Below are positions 27,983-36,534 of a stretch of DNA of 64,000 bases, piece after piece. Both the position numbers and the translations under genes were made by a program. A model generated the notes under the pieces. The model saw only the letters and a program-made list of their open reading frames with translations, searched no databases and had not been told where the DNA came from. The stretch covers positions 1,810,847 through 1,874,846 of the forward strand of contig NZ_KV440953.1 in the NCBI RefSeq assembly GCF_001636425.1, written 5' to 3'. Source of the stretch: Heyndrickxia acidicola (GTDB taxonomy: Bacteria > Bacillota > Bacilli > Bacillales > Bacillaceae_C). The number at the start of each line of letters is the position of its first letter. Position 1 is the first letter of the stretch.

Positions 27983-28442
27983 ATGTTCCTAAAATGGCTT
28001 TTATCATTGAGGTCGTTTCTCCACCATGATAAAAAATATACAAAAGCAAATAAACAACAATTCCTGTTATTCCAGTAAAAAACCAAATAATACTTGCAAT
28101 CGGCCCAAATTTCCTATGATATTTTAAGTTATTCTTGTATCCGGACCATATTTGCAGGATACCAAAGACAGCCCCAACAGTAGCCAATGTAATGTGAAAA
28201 ACCAGAAAGACAGTATAAAATATTTTTAACTTTTCAGGTCCGCCAAAAGATGTATTGCCAATAAATATTGTTCTGGTCGCGTAGATAATAAAGAAAACTA
28301 ATGCAAAAATGGCTGCTGTCAGCATAACTTTTTTGTGCTGGTCAATTTTTCTTTGTTTAATCAGCCACCATCCAATTGCTACAAAAATAGCACTGATTAC
28401 AATACAGGATGTACTAATAGTAGGTAAAATAGGAACGGTCAT
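27981..28442 (-). CDS. ctaM: Cytochrome oxidase maturation protein CtaM (DUF420)
   Basis: 153-residue membrane protein with four predicted spans. DUF420 proteins such as S. aureus CtaM (YozB in B. subtilis) are needed for function of heme A-containing terminal oxidases. Histidines are placed at helix ends (QHKK, VFHITLAT, YHRKFG). Here it is the last gene of the cta group, after ctaG, whereas B. subtilis has yozB elsewhere. GAGG precedes the ATG by eight bases. Confidence 0.85.
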   Translation of the reverse strand: MTVPILPTISTSCIVISAIFVAIGWWLIKQRKIDQHKKVMLTAAIFALVFFIIYATRTIFIGNTSFGGPEKLKIFYTVFLVFHITLATVGAVFGILQIWSGYKNNLKYHRKFGPIASIIWFFTGITGIVVYLLLYIFYHGGETTSMIKAILGT

Positions 28443-28495
28443 GTTTTTAACCTCACAGCTTCTAAAGTATTTGTAAGAAAAGGCAGGACCTTTTC

Positions 28496-29404
28496 TTAGT
28501 CGATAGGGGCAGAATTCTTTAACATTAAAGATCCGTTTTGTTTCTCTGCTTCCTCTTGGTCTTTACGGTACCATTCAAAAAATACTTTAAACAGTATAGT
28601 CGTATCTACAATTTCCTGAATAATTTTCATAATTACACCGCCCAGCTGCTGATCCTGAACCACGGGCATATGTGAAAAGAGTTCTGGGCCGCTTAAACCA
28701 AGATTATTCAGTGTATCGCCTGGCACACAAAGTGACATCGATTTCAACCACATTGCGCCATTTGAGTAGGTTGTATAGAGTGGCGAATTGGAAAAAATGA
28801 TCATTCCACAAGCGGGTGTTAACAGTACGGCACTTGCTATGAGATAGCTTATTTTCTTTAGTCCGCTAATCTGATATTGCCCCGGCAATGAATTTAAAAG
28901 AGGCCACCATAAAAATAACGAAAATACAAATAAAATGAGTGTATAAGTACTATGTAAAAATTCATTCAGCTTAATTGCATCAAAGACGGTTGGAATGTGG
29001 TATAGGGAAAACAAAATACTAAAAAGAAGCACAGAAAGAATGGGCTTTGTAAAAAAAAGAAACACCTTTCGTACGATTGGCAGCTGAATAAAATTTGCCC
29101 ATACCCAGTTTGGTATTCCAATTATAATCAATGGGCTTACCACCATATAAAGAAGTGCCATTTGAGTCATGTGAATTGAAAACATGATATGGCCAAGCAA
29201 ATCCAAAGGAGAACCCAGTACAGCGTATATGATGAGCATGGCAGTAACAAAACAGATTGCCTCAATGGGCTTAAGCTTCTCGCTGTTGGAAATTTTTTTT
29301 CTCCAGGTAATCGTTAATAAGAAAAAGAGAATGGTCAAACCAACAACACAGGATAAGAAGTATGGACTCCACAAAGCTCTAAAACCAAAAATCCATATGG
29401 ACAT
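28496..29404 (-). CDS. ctaG: Cytochrome c oxidase assembly factor CtaG
   Basis: 302 residues with about seven membrane spans. CtaG of Bacillus (caa3-type family, DUF1404-like) is required for formation of active cytochrome caa3, presumably for copper delivery. Typical segments include HIMFSIHMTQMALLYMV and WWPLLNSLPGQ. It lies between ctaF and ctaM; a terminator after ctaF suggests it has its own promoter in the 240-base gap. Confidence 0.93.
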   Translation of the reverse strand: MSIWIFGFRALWSPYFLSCVVGLTILFFLLTITWRKKISNSEKLKPIEAICFVTAMLIIYAVLGSPLDLLGHIMFSIHMTQMALLYMVVSPLIIIGIPNWVWANFIQLPIVRKVFLFFTKPILSVLLFSILFSLYHIPTVFDAIKLNEFLHSTYTLILFVFSLFLWWPLLNSLPGQYQISGLKKISYLIASAVLLTPACGMIIFSNSPLYTTYSNGAMWLKSMSLCVPGDTLNNLGLSGPELFSHMPVVQDQQLGGVIMKIIQEIVDTTILFKVFFEWYRKDQEEAEKQNGSLMLKNSAPID

Positions 29405-29604
29405 AAGATGCTCTGCCCCTTTCGTTTAATTATACTGATTAATAACTGCATGTTCAATCTCAGCAAATGACAAGTTTTTGACAGAATAGAACATTTGTAA
29501 TTCACTTTTCTTATCCTGGTTTATATAGGATGATTTAAGAAAATGAATATATACCCTATTAAAAACTGAAAGGTTAAATATACTTCAATGAAAATCAAGT
29601 TAAT

Positions 29605-29639
29605 AAAAACCAGCCGTCAAAAATGTACGACTGGTTTTC
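29605..29639 (-). terminator. Terminator after ctaF
   Basis: AAAACCAG-C-CGT/ACG-A-CTGGTTTT, six bases from the ctaF stop; ends the ctaBCDEF transcript. Confidence 0.8.
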
Positions 29640-29645
29640 ATTTTT

Positions 29646-29978
29646 CTACCACCAAATAATCGTAATAAAGGTCAAAATGATCGTAAATGCAATAAAGACA
29701 CCTGTATAAATAAACAATTGAGGACCTTCATGTCCTTTATGGCTCATATGCATAAAGTAATAAATCTGAAATGCTACCTGTACGACAGCAAGCAAGAAGA
29801 TAAATGGAATAGTAAACCACTTAGAAAAATCAGCATAAACAGCTGCAAACGCAATAACAGTTAAGAAAATCATCAGTACAAAAGAAACTACCTGGAACTT
29901 CATATCCTCTGCGTTTTTTCTGCGGCGATATTCAAAATCAACTCTAGAATTGTTTGAATTAGCTTGCTCTCCAGACAT
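29646..29978 (-). CDS. ctaF: Cytochrome c oxidase subunit IVB
   Basis: 110 residues with three membrane spans, small subunit of the caa3 oxidase. The middle segment VQVAFQIYYFMHMSHKG is typical of the COX4 prokaryotic family. Follows ctaE by three bases. Confidence 0.95.
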   Translation of the reverse strand: MSGEQANSNNSRVDFEYRRRKNAEDMKFQVVSFVLMIFLTVIAFAAVYADFSKWFTIPFIFLLAVVQVAFQIYYFMHMSHKGHEGPQLFIYTGVFIAFTIILTFITIIWW

Positions 29979-29981
29979 CTT

Positions 29982-30608
29982 TTATCCCACCATTCCCATT
30001 AAATATACAACAGTGAAAATGAAGACCCATACCACATCAATAAAGTGCCAGTAGAGGCTGGCTACGTAGAACTTAGGGGCATTATACAAATTCAATCCCC
30101 TTTTAGCATTCCGCAGCATAAGGGATAATATCCACAATAATCCAAAGGTCACATGGGCACCGTGAAAACCAACAAGGGTATAGAAGGCAGATCCAAATGC
30201 ACTGCTTGTAAAGGTATGATGAAATTCCGTAACATATTTATGGAATTCGTAGATTTCCAGACCCAAAAACCCTGCCCCAAGGAGAACCGTTATGAGAAAC
30301 CATGCCTGCATTTTCTTAAAGCTGTAATTTTTCATATGGTATATGGCATAAACACTAGTTATTGAGCTTGTTAAGAGAAGCATGGTAGCAGCAAAAGATA
30401 AAGGAAGCTCAAACAAATCCTTAGCAAGCGGATGACCGCTTGGCACTTTATCTTTTAATGCCAGATAGGTAGCAAAAAGTGATGCAAAAAGGGTTGTTTC
30501 ACCTCCCAGGAACAGCCAAAACCCTATAAACTTATTTTTTCCTTCTAGGGTCGCTTTCTCTGGTGATTCCGGCCAAGTCTTTGCCGTAAACGCTTCTTCA
30601 GCATGCAT
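29982..30608 (-). CDS. ctaE: Cytochrome c oxidase subunit III
   Basis: 208 residues with five membrane spans, short form of subunit III as usual in Bacillus caa3 oxidase. FWLFLGGETTLFASLFATYL and the C-terminal YWHFIDVVWVFIFTVVYL are family signatures. The ATG shares one base with the ctaD stop (TAATG). Confidence 0.97.
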   Translation of the reverse strand: MHAEEAFTAKTWPESPEKATLEGKNKFIGFWLFLGGETTLFASLFATYLALKDKVPSGHPLAKDLFELPLSFAATMLLLTSSITSVYAIYHMKNYSFKKMQAWFLITVLLGAGFLGLEIYEFHKYVTEFHHTFTSSAFGSAFYTLVGFHGAHVTFGLLWILSLMLRNAKRGLNLYNAPKFYVASLYWHFIDVVWVFIFTVVYLMGMVG

Positions 30609-32479
30609 TATGCCTCAACCCCCTTTTCCTTATGATCTACTAACTCTTCCCTGTGGATATGATAGCCATGGTCATCCTTCACGGAACGAATAAGCATACA
30701 GAAAAGGGTGAAGCCTACGCCCAGTATTAATGCTGTATATCCGGGTATTTTATAGTCAGTATGATACATAGCTCCAAATGCTGCAATAAACAATCCCAAT
30801 CCCATTAAAACAGGAAGAATCGAACTATTCGGCATGTGAATATCACCCAAAGGTTCAGCAGGAGTAAACTCTGTTTTGCCTTCCATTTTTTCAAGCCACC
30901 ATGTATCAATTCCCCTTACAAGCGGGAGCTGCTTAAAATTATAATATGGAGGAGGAGAAGATATTGCCCATTCCAGCGTACGTCCATCGCCCCATGGATC
31001 GTTTCCTACCTTTTTATTCATAACAGAAGTTGAAATTATGTTTATGACAATGATCATAACTCCCACCGCCATAAACCCTGCCCCTATGGAACTAATCAGG
31101 TTGGCCGTCTCAAATCCCTGTCCCGGCAGGAACTTCCATACACGTCTCGGCATTCCCATTAAGCCAAGGAAATGCTGTACAAAGAAGGTTAGATGAAACC
31201 CAATCAAAAACAGCCAAAACGATATTTTCCCAAGTGTTTCATTTAGCATGGTTCCAAAGATTTTTGGCCAGTAAAAGTGTGTAGCGGCAAGCAGCGCAAG
31301 AATAACCCCGCCTACAATAACATAGTGGAAATGCGCGACTACAAAATATGTGTCTTGGTACTGATAGTCTGCAGGTGCAGCGGCAAGCATTATCCCTGTG
31401 ACTCCTCCCATTACAAATGAAGGAATAAACGCTGCTGCGTACAGCATCGGGGTTGTAAACTCTATACTTCCACCCCACATGGTAAAAATCCAGTTAAAGA
31501 TTTTAATTCCGGTTGGAACCGCTATGGCCATTGTCGCAACGGCAAAGATAGCATTTGCCACGTCTCCCAGGCCATCTGTAAACATATGATGTGCCCATAC
31601 CATAAAACCTAGAAAACCAATTAATACAGTTGCAAACACCATTGATGAATATCCGAATAAACGTTTTCTGGAAAATGTAGCGAAAATTTCAGAAAAGATT
31701 CCGAAGGCAGGCAAAATTAAAATATACACTTCTGGATGTCCGAAAATCCAGAAAAGATGCTCCCACATAATCGTATTGCCTCCAGCAGCCACATTAAAGA
31801 AGTTAGCGCCAAACATTCTGTCAAATGTCATTAAAAACAAAGCAACTGTAAGAGGCGGAAAAGCAAAGAGAATTAAGGCTGATGTGACAAAAGTCGTCCA
31901 CGTAAACATTGGCATACGCATATATGTCATACCAGGCGCCCTCATATTGATGATGGTCACCAGAAAATTAATTCCCGCCATAAGCGATCCAAATCCCGAA
32001 AGCTGTAAGCCCAAAGAATAAAAATCAATTCCATGCCCCGGGGATTCAGAAGCTAATGATGCATAGTTAGTCCATCCAGCATCAGGTGCCCCTCCAAGAA
32101 CCCACGATAAATTTAAAAATACCCCTCCAAAAAAGAACAGCCAAAATCCCAGCGAATTAACAAATGGAAATGCTACATCACGAGCTCCTATTTGAAGCGG
32201 GACTACTGCGTTCATAAATGCAAAAATCAGCGGCATGGCTGCCAGAAAGATCATGGTGGTTCCATGCATTGTTAAAACCTGATTATAGGTACCCGCACTC
32301 ACAAAGTTATTATTCGGAACTGCCAGCTGAATACGGATTATTAACGCTTCAATTCCACCTACCAGGAAGAAAAAACCGCCGGCAGCTAAATACAAGATAG
32401 CTATTTTTTTATGGTCAACAGTAGTCAAGTAATCCCAAACGGCAGCACCAAATCCTTTTTTCTGAGCTTTACTACTCAC
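30608..32479 (-). CDS. ctaD: Cytochrome c oxidase subunit I
   Basis: 623 residues, catalytic subunit with heme a, heme a3 and CuB. The CuB/Tyr helix FGHPEVYILILPAFG, the HH pair of AHHMFTDG and the heme-ligand stretch VAHFHYVIVGG are all intact. The extra C-terminal spans are normal for caa3. The start is a GTG preceded by GGGAGG. Confidence 0.98.
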   Translation of the reverse strand: MSSKAQKKGFGAAVWDYLTTVDHKKIAILYLAAGGFFFLVGGIEALIIRIQLAVPNNNFVSAGTYNQVLTMHGTTMIFLAAMPLIFAFMNAVVPLQIGARDVAFPFVNSLGFWLFFFGGVFLNLSWVLGGAPDAGWTNYASLASESPGHGIDFYSLGLQLSGFGSLMAGINFLVTIINMRAPGMTYMRMPMFTWTTFVTSALILFAFPPLTVALFLMTFDRMFGANFFNVAAGGNTIMWEHLFWIFGHPEVYILILPAFGIFSEIFATFSRKRLFGYSSMVFATVLIGFLGFMVWAHHMFTDGLGDVANAIFAVATMAIAVPTGIKIFNWIFTMWGGSIEFTTPMLYAAAFIPSFVMGGVTGIMLAAAPADYQYQDTYFVVAHFHYVIVGGVILALLAATHFYWPKIFGTMLNETLGKISFWLFLIGFHLTFFVQHFLGLMGMPRRVWKFLPGQGFETANLISSIGAGFMAVGVMIIVINIISTSVMNKKVGNDPWGDGRTLEWAISSPPPYYNFKQLPLVRGIDTWWLEKMEGKTEFTPAEPLGDIHMPNSSILPVLMGLGLFIAAFGAMYHTDYKIPGYTALILGVGFTLFCMLIRSVKDDHGYHIHREELVDHKEKGVEA

Positions 32480-32508
32480 AGTGAAACCTCCCTTTCATGC
32501 CAATTCCC

Positions 32509-33591
32509 CTATTGATTATGCACTTTTAAACCCATCAAGTATTCTGCCAGGGCATCGAGATCTTGGTTGGATAGCTTATCTTTAAAGGCTGGCATTTTAA
32601 CTCCAGGTTTAAACTGTGATGGATCTTGAATCCACTTTTTCAAATTTTCTTTATTATGAGCCAATATACCGCCAATCCTTTCACGTTCTCCAAAGGTAGC
32701 GAGATTCGGAGCAAGACGAGCTTGTGCCGGTCTTGGATCCTGAGGTGTGACCGCATGGCAGCTTATACAGGTTTTATTAAATACTTGCTGACCTTCTTGT
32801 GCCAGCGCAGTCGTTGGCTGAGGCTTTTTAGCATTTTTCATTTGATCGAGCCATTGAGCAAATTCATCTTGTGACATGGTTTTCACCTTAAAGTCCATCA
32901 GAGAATGTGATGGGCCGCAAAGCTCGGCACATTTTCCATAAAACAGGTTCCCAGCTTCCTGGGCCTTTTTGCTGTCGAATTCGAGCCAAAACTTATTGAC
33001 ATTGTCTACATTCGTATCCATTTTCCCGCCTATAGCAGGGATCCAAAATGAATGTTTTACATCAGAAGCCTTTAAAGTAAAGTAAACCTTTTCATCTGTT
33101 GGCACCACAAGTGTTTCACTTGTAATCACCTTAGCATCTGGATACTCAAACTCCCACCAATAGAGGCTTGAGCGGACATTAATAACAAGTGATTTATGAT
33201 TCCCGTTATTGTCTTTTTGGTCCATGGCTGAGGTGTCTCCGAGCTTAAAGGTATCGGCAACTACCGGCACTGCCAGTATAATCAGTAAAAGTGTCGGAAT
33301 AACCGTCCATAAAATTTCAAGGACGTGATTCCCTTCCACTTGTTTCGGAATGAAATTTTCCTGATTTTTACGCCGCCGAAAGCGCACGATAGCAATTACA
33401 TAAACGATGACGACAACAGCTATTACGAATACCATAATGCCCAAACTCAATTCCATTAAATTGAATTGCATTTGAGCGACTTCTCCCGCTGGCCTTAAAG
33501 TGGACAAATAGGGTTTCCCACACCCTGCAAGCACAAGTCCCAATATTGCGAAAATTGAGAACATACGCCATGTACGAAACCAACGTTTCAT
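32509..33591 (-). CDS. ctaC: Cytochrome c oxidase subunit II with fused cytochrome c
   Basis: 360 residues. A lipoprotein signal (lipobox LAGC, Cys24) and two membrane spans lead to a cupredoxin domain with the CuA site CAELCGPSHSLM, then a C-terminal cytochrome c domain with CISCH and a distal Met (GVKMPAF). This fused form defines a caa3-type oxidase. Receives electrons from reduced cytochrome c on the outer face. Confidence 0.98.
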   Translation of the reverse strand: MKRWFRTWRMFSIFAILGLVLAGCGKPYLSTLRPAGEVAQMQFNLMELSLGIMVFVIAVVVIVYVIAIVRFRRRKNQENFIPKQVEGNHVLEILWTVIPTLLLIILAVPVVADTFKLGDTSAMDQKDNNGNHKSLVINVRSSLYWWEFEYPDAKVITSETLVVPTDEKVYFTLKASDVKHSFWIPAIGGKMDTNVDNVNKFWLEFDSKKAQEAGNLFYGKCAELCGPSHSLMDFKVKTMSQDEFAQWLDQMKNAKKPQPTTALAQEGQQVFNKTCISCHAVTPQDPRPAQARLAPNLATFGERERIGGILAHNKENLKKWIQDPSQFKPGVKMPAFKDKLSNQDLDALAEYLMGLKVHNQ

Positions 33592-33783
33592 AGCTTCATC
33601 AAACCCCTCTTTCGTGTTTATGTAGTTTTGTTACAAGGACACAAACATATATTTGAATTCTTTTATAGGGCTTGCACTAAACAGTAATCCTGATGAAATG
33701 GAATATTCGCATGGATTAGCTTCCATACGAATAAACCAACTTTCAGCAAGAATAAAAAGGCAATCCCCGAAAGAAAGAATCCC

Positions 33784-34701
33784 TTATTTGAATAGTGTTG
33801 CAATGACCATGGCTACAAATAATATAGTCAGGTAATTTAAAGAATACACAAACATTAATTTAGCCCATTTCAGATCATCCTTCATCTTATAACCGGCAAT
33901 CCCCAATACCAGCCAACCAATGTTAAATAATGTAGCTAAAACAACAAATGGAATTCCTAATGGCAAAAGAAAGAATGGAATCGGCAGAAGACACGCTACC
34001 CAAATAACCATATGGCGCTTTGTAACTTCAAACCCACGTACAACCGGAAGCATAGGAATACCTGCCGCCCTATATTCTTCACAACGTTTCATCGCCAAAG
34101 CATAAAAATGCGGAGGCTGCCAAATAAACATTAATAAAAATAACATCCATGCTGTAGTATCTAAGTTCGGATCCACTGCTGCCCAGCCGATCAGCGGAGG
34201 AACAGCTCCCGAAATACTCCCTACAATAGTGTTGCTCACAAATAATCTTTTTGACCACATAGAATATAGAACAACATAGCTTACAACACCAATGATTCCA
34301 AAGATCCCTGCAGTGACAGAGGTAAGAAAGAGACAAATCAGCCCTAACACAATAAAGCCAAAACCTATTGTCAGTACTTTGGCCCCGCTCATTTTCCCTG
34401 TGACGGTAGGTCTTGAAGTTTTGCTTTTCATAATTTGGTCAATATCACGGTCGATGTAATTATTCAGTGCACAAGACCCTCCGATAATTAATGCTGTTCC
34501 AAGAAGGGAAAGGAATACAATATCCAATGAGTCAAGGAAATGCTGGTGAGTAAATACTAATGCAAGCCATACACCTGTAAAGGCTGTAATTAAGTTTGAA
34601 TTTACAATTCCTATTTTAATAAGTGACAGGAAATCTTTGAAAGCAGTCGTTTCTACAACCTCAGTTTCTTTTACTCCAACTGCTGTATGGTTGTCAGGCA
34701 T
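33784..34701 (-). CDS. ctaB: Protoheme IX farnesyltransferase
   Basis: Heme O synthase of 305 residues with about nine spans; adds farnesyl to heme B, giving heme O for CtaA. The Asp-rich motif [12 protein letters not shown] and the second loop [13 protein letters not shown] are present. It begins the ctaBCDEF cluster; its ATG overlaps the end of a 19-codon upstream ORF. Divergent from ctaA as in B. subtilis. Confidence 0.96.
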   Translation of the reverse strand: MPDNHTAVGVKETEVVETTAFKDFLSLIKIGIVNSNLITAFTGVWLALVFTHQHFLDSLDIVFLSLLGTALIIGGSCALNNYIDRDIDQIMKSKTSRPTVTGKMSGAKVLTIGFGFIVLGLICLFLTSVTAGIFGIIGVVSYVVLYSMWSKRLFVSNTIVGSISGAVPPLIGWAAVDPNLDTTAWMLFLLMFIWQPPHFYALAMKRCEEYRAAGIPMLPVVRGFEVTKRHMVIWVACLLPIPFFLLPLGIPFVVLATLFNIGWLVLGIAGYKMKDDLKWAKLMFVYSLNYLTILFVAMVIATLFK

Positions 34702-34753
34702 TCAGACCACCCTCCTCTTTTTCTACGATTAAGTCATGTATATAAACTATCAT
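34694..34753 (-). CDS. Upstream ORF (leader peptide) overlapping ctaB
   Basis: Nineteen codons, [19 protein letters not shown], with an excellent site (GAGGAG, eight bases before the ATG). Its stop lies eight bases inside the ctaB start region, and its coding sequence contains the GAGGAGGG that serves ctaB. This layout fits translational coupling of ctaB to the leader. No homologue is known to me; conservation would decide. Confidence 0.4.
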   Translation of the reverse strand: MIVYIHDLIVEKEEGGLNA

Positions 34754-35404
34754 CTTTGCATCTCCTCTAAAAATTTATAAAGCAACAGAGTGCTCAGTAA
34801 GTATAAATAATACCTTTATTGTACTACTATAAATCAAATTAATCACCATTACCATGCCGACCCCTGGCACTCTCACAGAAACTGCTGGACCTGTCTGTAC
34901 ACCCTAATTTTACCACAATTAACTACTGCTAAGTTGAAATAAACTCCATCAATTCAATATTAAATCATATTTTGGTCTTTGAATGTGACGGTTTTGCATA
35001 CTTTTTTTGTCAATCCCGTGTCATACGCCGTAATCTTTGAAAAGTGCCTTTATTTGAGATATGATGTACATCAATGAAGAAATAGCAGTATATATTATAT
35101 TTTCATTGAATTAGTAAAATACTGCTTTTGGATTGGATGACGGCCGCTTGGTGAAAGGCTGGTACTGGTTGTAATGTCCAGCATAGAGGAAAGTTGAATT
35201 AGTCTTATCTCTATCTAAACAAACTTTCCGATTTCTTTCAAGGTAAGAAGGTATTACTTGTCACAATTTATTCGTTTGTTTTTTCAGTGGGGTTTATGTA
35301 CTATCAAGTAGGAACTTACTCATTATATTATTTTTATATATTTGTTTTAGAAGCAATATGCAGGTATATGAATAATGAAATATCAATTTAAGAAGGTGAA
35401 TCAA
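34754..35404. other. Divergent regulatory region between ctaB and ctaA
   Basis: About 0.65 kb, AT-rich, carrying promoters for both directions. A possible sigma-A promoter for ctaA is TTGTTT (35276-35281), 17 bases, TACTAT (35299-35304). In B. subtilis this region responds to ResD; I cannot mark ResD sites with confidence. Confidence 0.4.
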
Positions 35405-36313
35405 TTGCATCGAGGTTTAAAATGGCTTGCTGTCCTGTCAACGATTGCAATGTTATTGGTTTTAATTGATGGATCTCTTGTGACTAACTCAAATTCAGCT
35501 ATGGGCTGCGGACGCTCCTGGCCGCTTTGCAACGGGAAATTAGTTCCGGATTTTTTCTCCATCCATACACTGATTGAATTATCCCATCGTATGATCTCAG
35601 GTGTAACGGGAATTTTAGTTCTTCTTTTATCCATCTTTTCATGGAAAGCAATAGGGCATAAAAGAGAAACAAAATTTTTGTCAATATTGTCTTTTCTATT
35701 TTTAGTTATTCAAAGTTTAATTGGAGCTGCAGCAGTTATCTGGCAGCAATCAAGTTTTGTACTGGCGCTTCATTTCGGAATATCTTTAATTTCCTTTGCC
35801 GCCGTATTGCTGCTTACTTTATTAATTTTTGAAGTTGATCAGAAGTTTGATGCCTATACACTTGTGTTGGACAAGCGGCTTAAATGGCATACAGTCTGCG
35901 TTACAATTTACAGTTACATCGTTGTCTATTCAGGAGCACTCGTCCGCCATACGAACTCAAGTTTAGTCTGCAGGGACTTTCCGATGTGCCTAAATGATGC
36001 GCCCGGTCTTATCAGCAACACAAACCAATGGATTCAGATGGGTCACCGGACTGCAGCCTTATTAATTTTCTTATGGATTGGGTATTTAGCTCTGCGGGCG
36101 ATCAAGAAATACAAAGACAGCCGAGTAATTTATTGGGGATGGATTATCGCTTTTATACTGGTATGTCTGCAAGCCTTGGCGGGAGTACTAATCATTTATA
36201 CTCATTTAAGTATCTTCGCTGCCTTGCTGCATGTATTATTTATCACTTGCTTGTTTGGCCTGCTGAGCTATTTAACACTTCTTGTAAGCAGAAGTGCAAC
36301 ATCACGAGCTTAA
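35405..36313 (+). CDS. ctaA: Heme A synthase CtaA
   Basis: Converts heme O to heme A. 302 residues, eight spans. Two Cys pairs lie in extracytoplasmic loops: MGCGRSWPLC (Cys35/Cys42) and CRDFPMC. Heme-ligand His residues appear as ELSHRM, ALHFG and MGHR. The TTG at 35405 with AAGGTG upstream puts the first pair at the same numbers as in B. subtilis; the longer frame to ATG 35375 has no site. Confidence 0.96.
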   Translation: MHRGLKWLAVLSTIAMLLVLIDGSLVTNSNSAMGCGRSWPLCNGKLVPDFFSIHTLIELSHRMISGVTGILVLLLSIFSWKAIGHKRETKFLSILSFLFLVIQSLIGAAAVIWQQSSFVLALHFGISLISFAAVLLLTLLIFEVDQKFDAYTLVLDKRLKWHTVCVTIYSYIVVYSGALVRHTNSSLVCRDFPMCLNDAPGLISNTNQWIQMGHRTAALLIFLWIGYLALRAIKKYKDSRVIYWGWIIAFILVCLQALAGVLIIYTHLSIFAALLHVLFITCLFGLLSYLTLLVSRSATSRA

Positions 36314-36370
36314 CAAATTTTAAATGGCAGCCGATCTGGGTTCATACTCAGATATAGTATTTAGTCAAAT

Positions 36371-36402
36371 AAAAAAGAAAGGCTCGAAAGCCTTTCTTTT
36401 TT
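36371..36402 (+). terminator. Terminator after ctaA
   Basis: AAAAAAGAAAGGCT/AGCCTTTCTTTTTT, loop CGAA. Confidence 0.9.
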
Positions 36403-36406
36403 ATTT

Positions 36407-36517
36407 GACTCTGTTAAATCTTGCCTGTTGATTTCTGCTGTAGGCCACTAAACAGGAGTCTCTACCTTTTGCGCCCCACAACTACGCTTAAAATCAACAT
36501 TGATCTTTAACAAAGCC
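36407..36517 (+). repeat. Dispersed repeat family 1, full copy
   Basis: GACTCTGTTAAATCTTGCC and TGTTGATTTCTGCTG at the left; AAAATCAACATTGATC and TTTAACAAAGCC at the right. Confidence 0.75.
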
Positions 36518-36534
36518 TTTATTTACTGACACTT

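Noticed and set aside
33653-33835. 60-codon plus frame between ctaC and ctaB
   Set aside because: No ribosome site and it overlaps the end of ctaB antisense.
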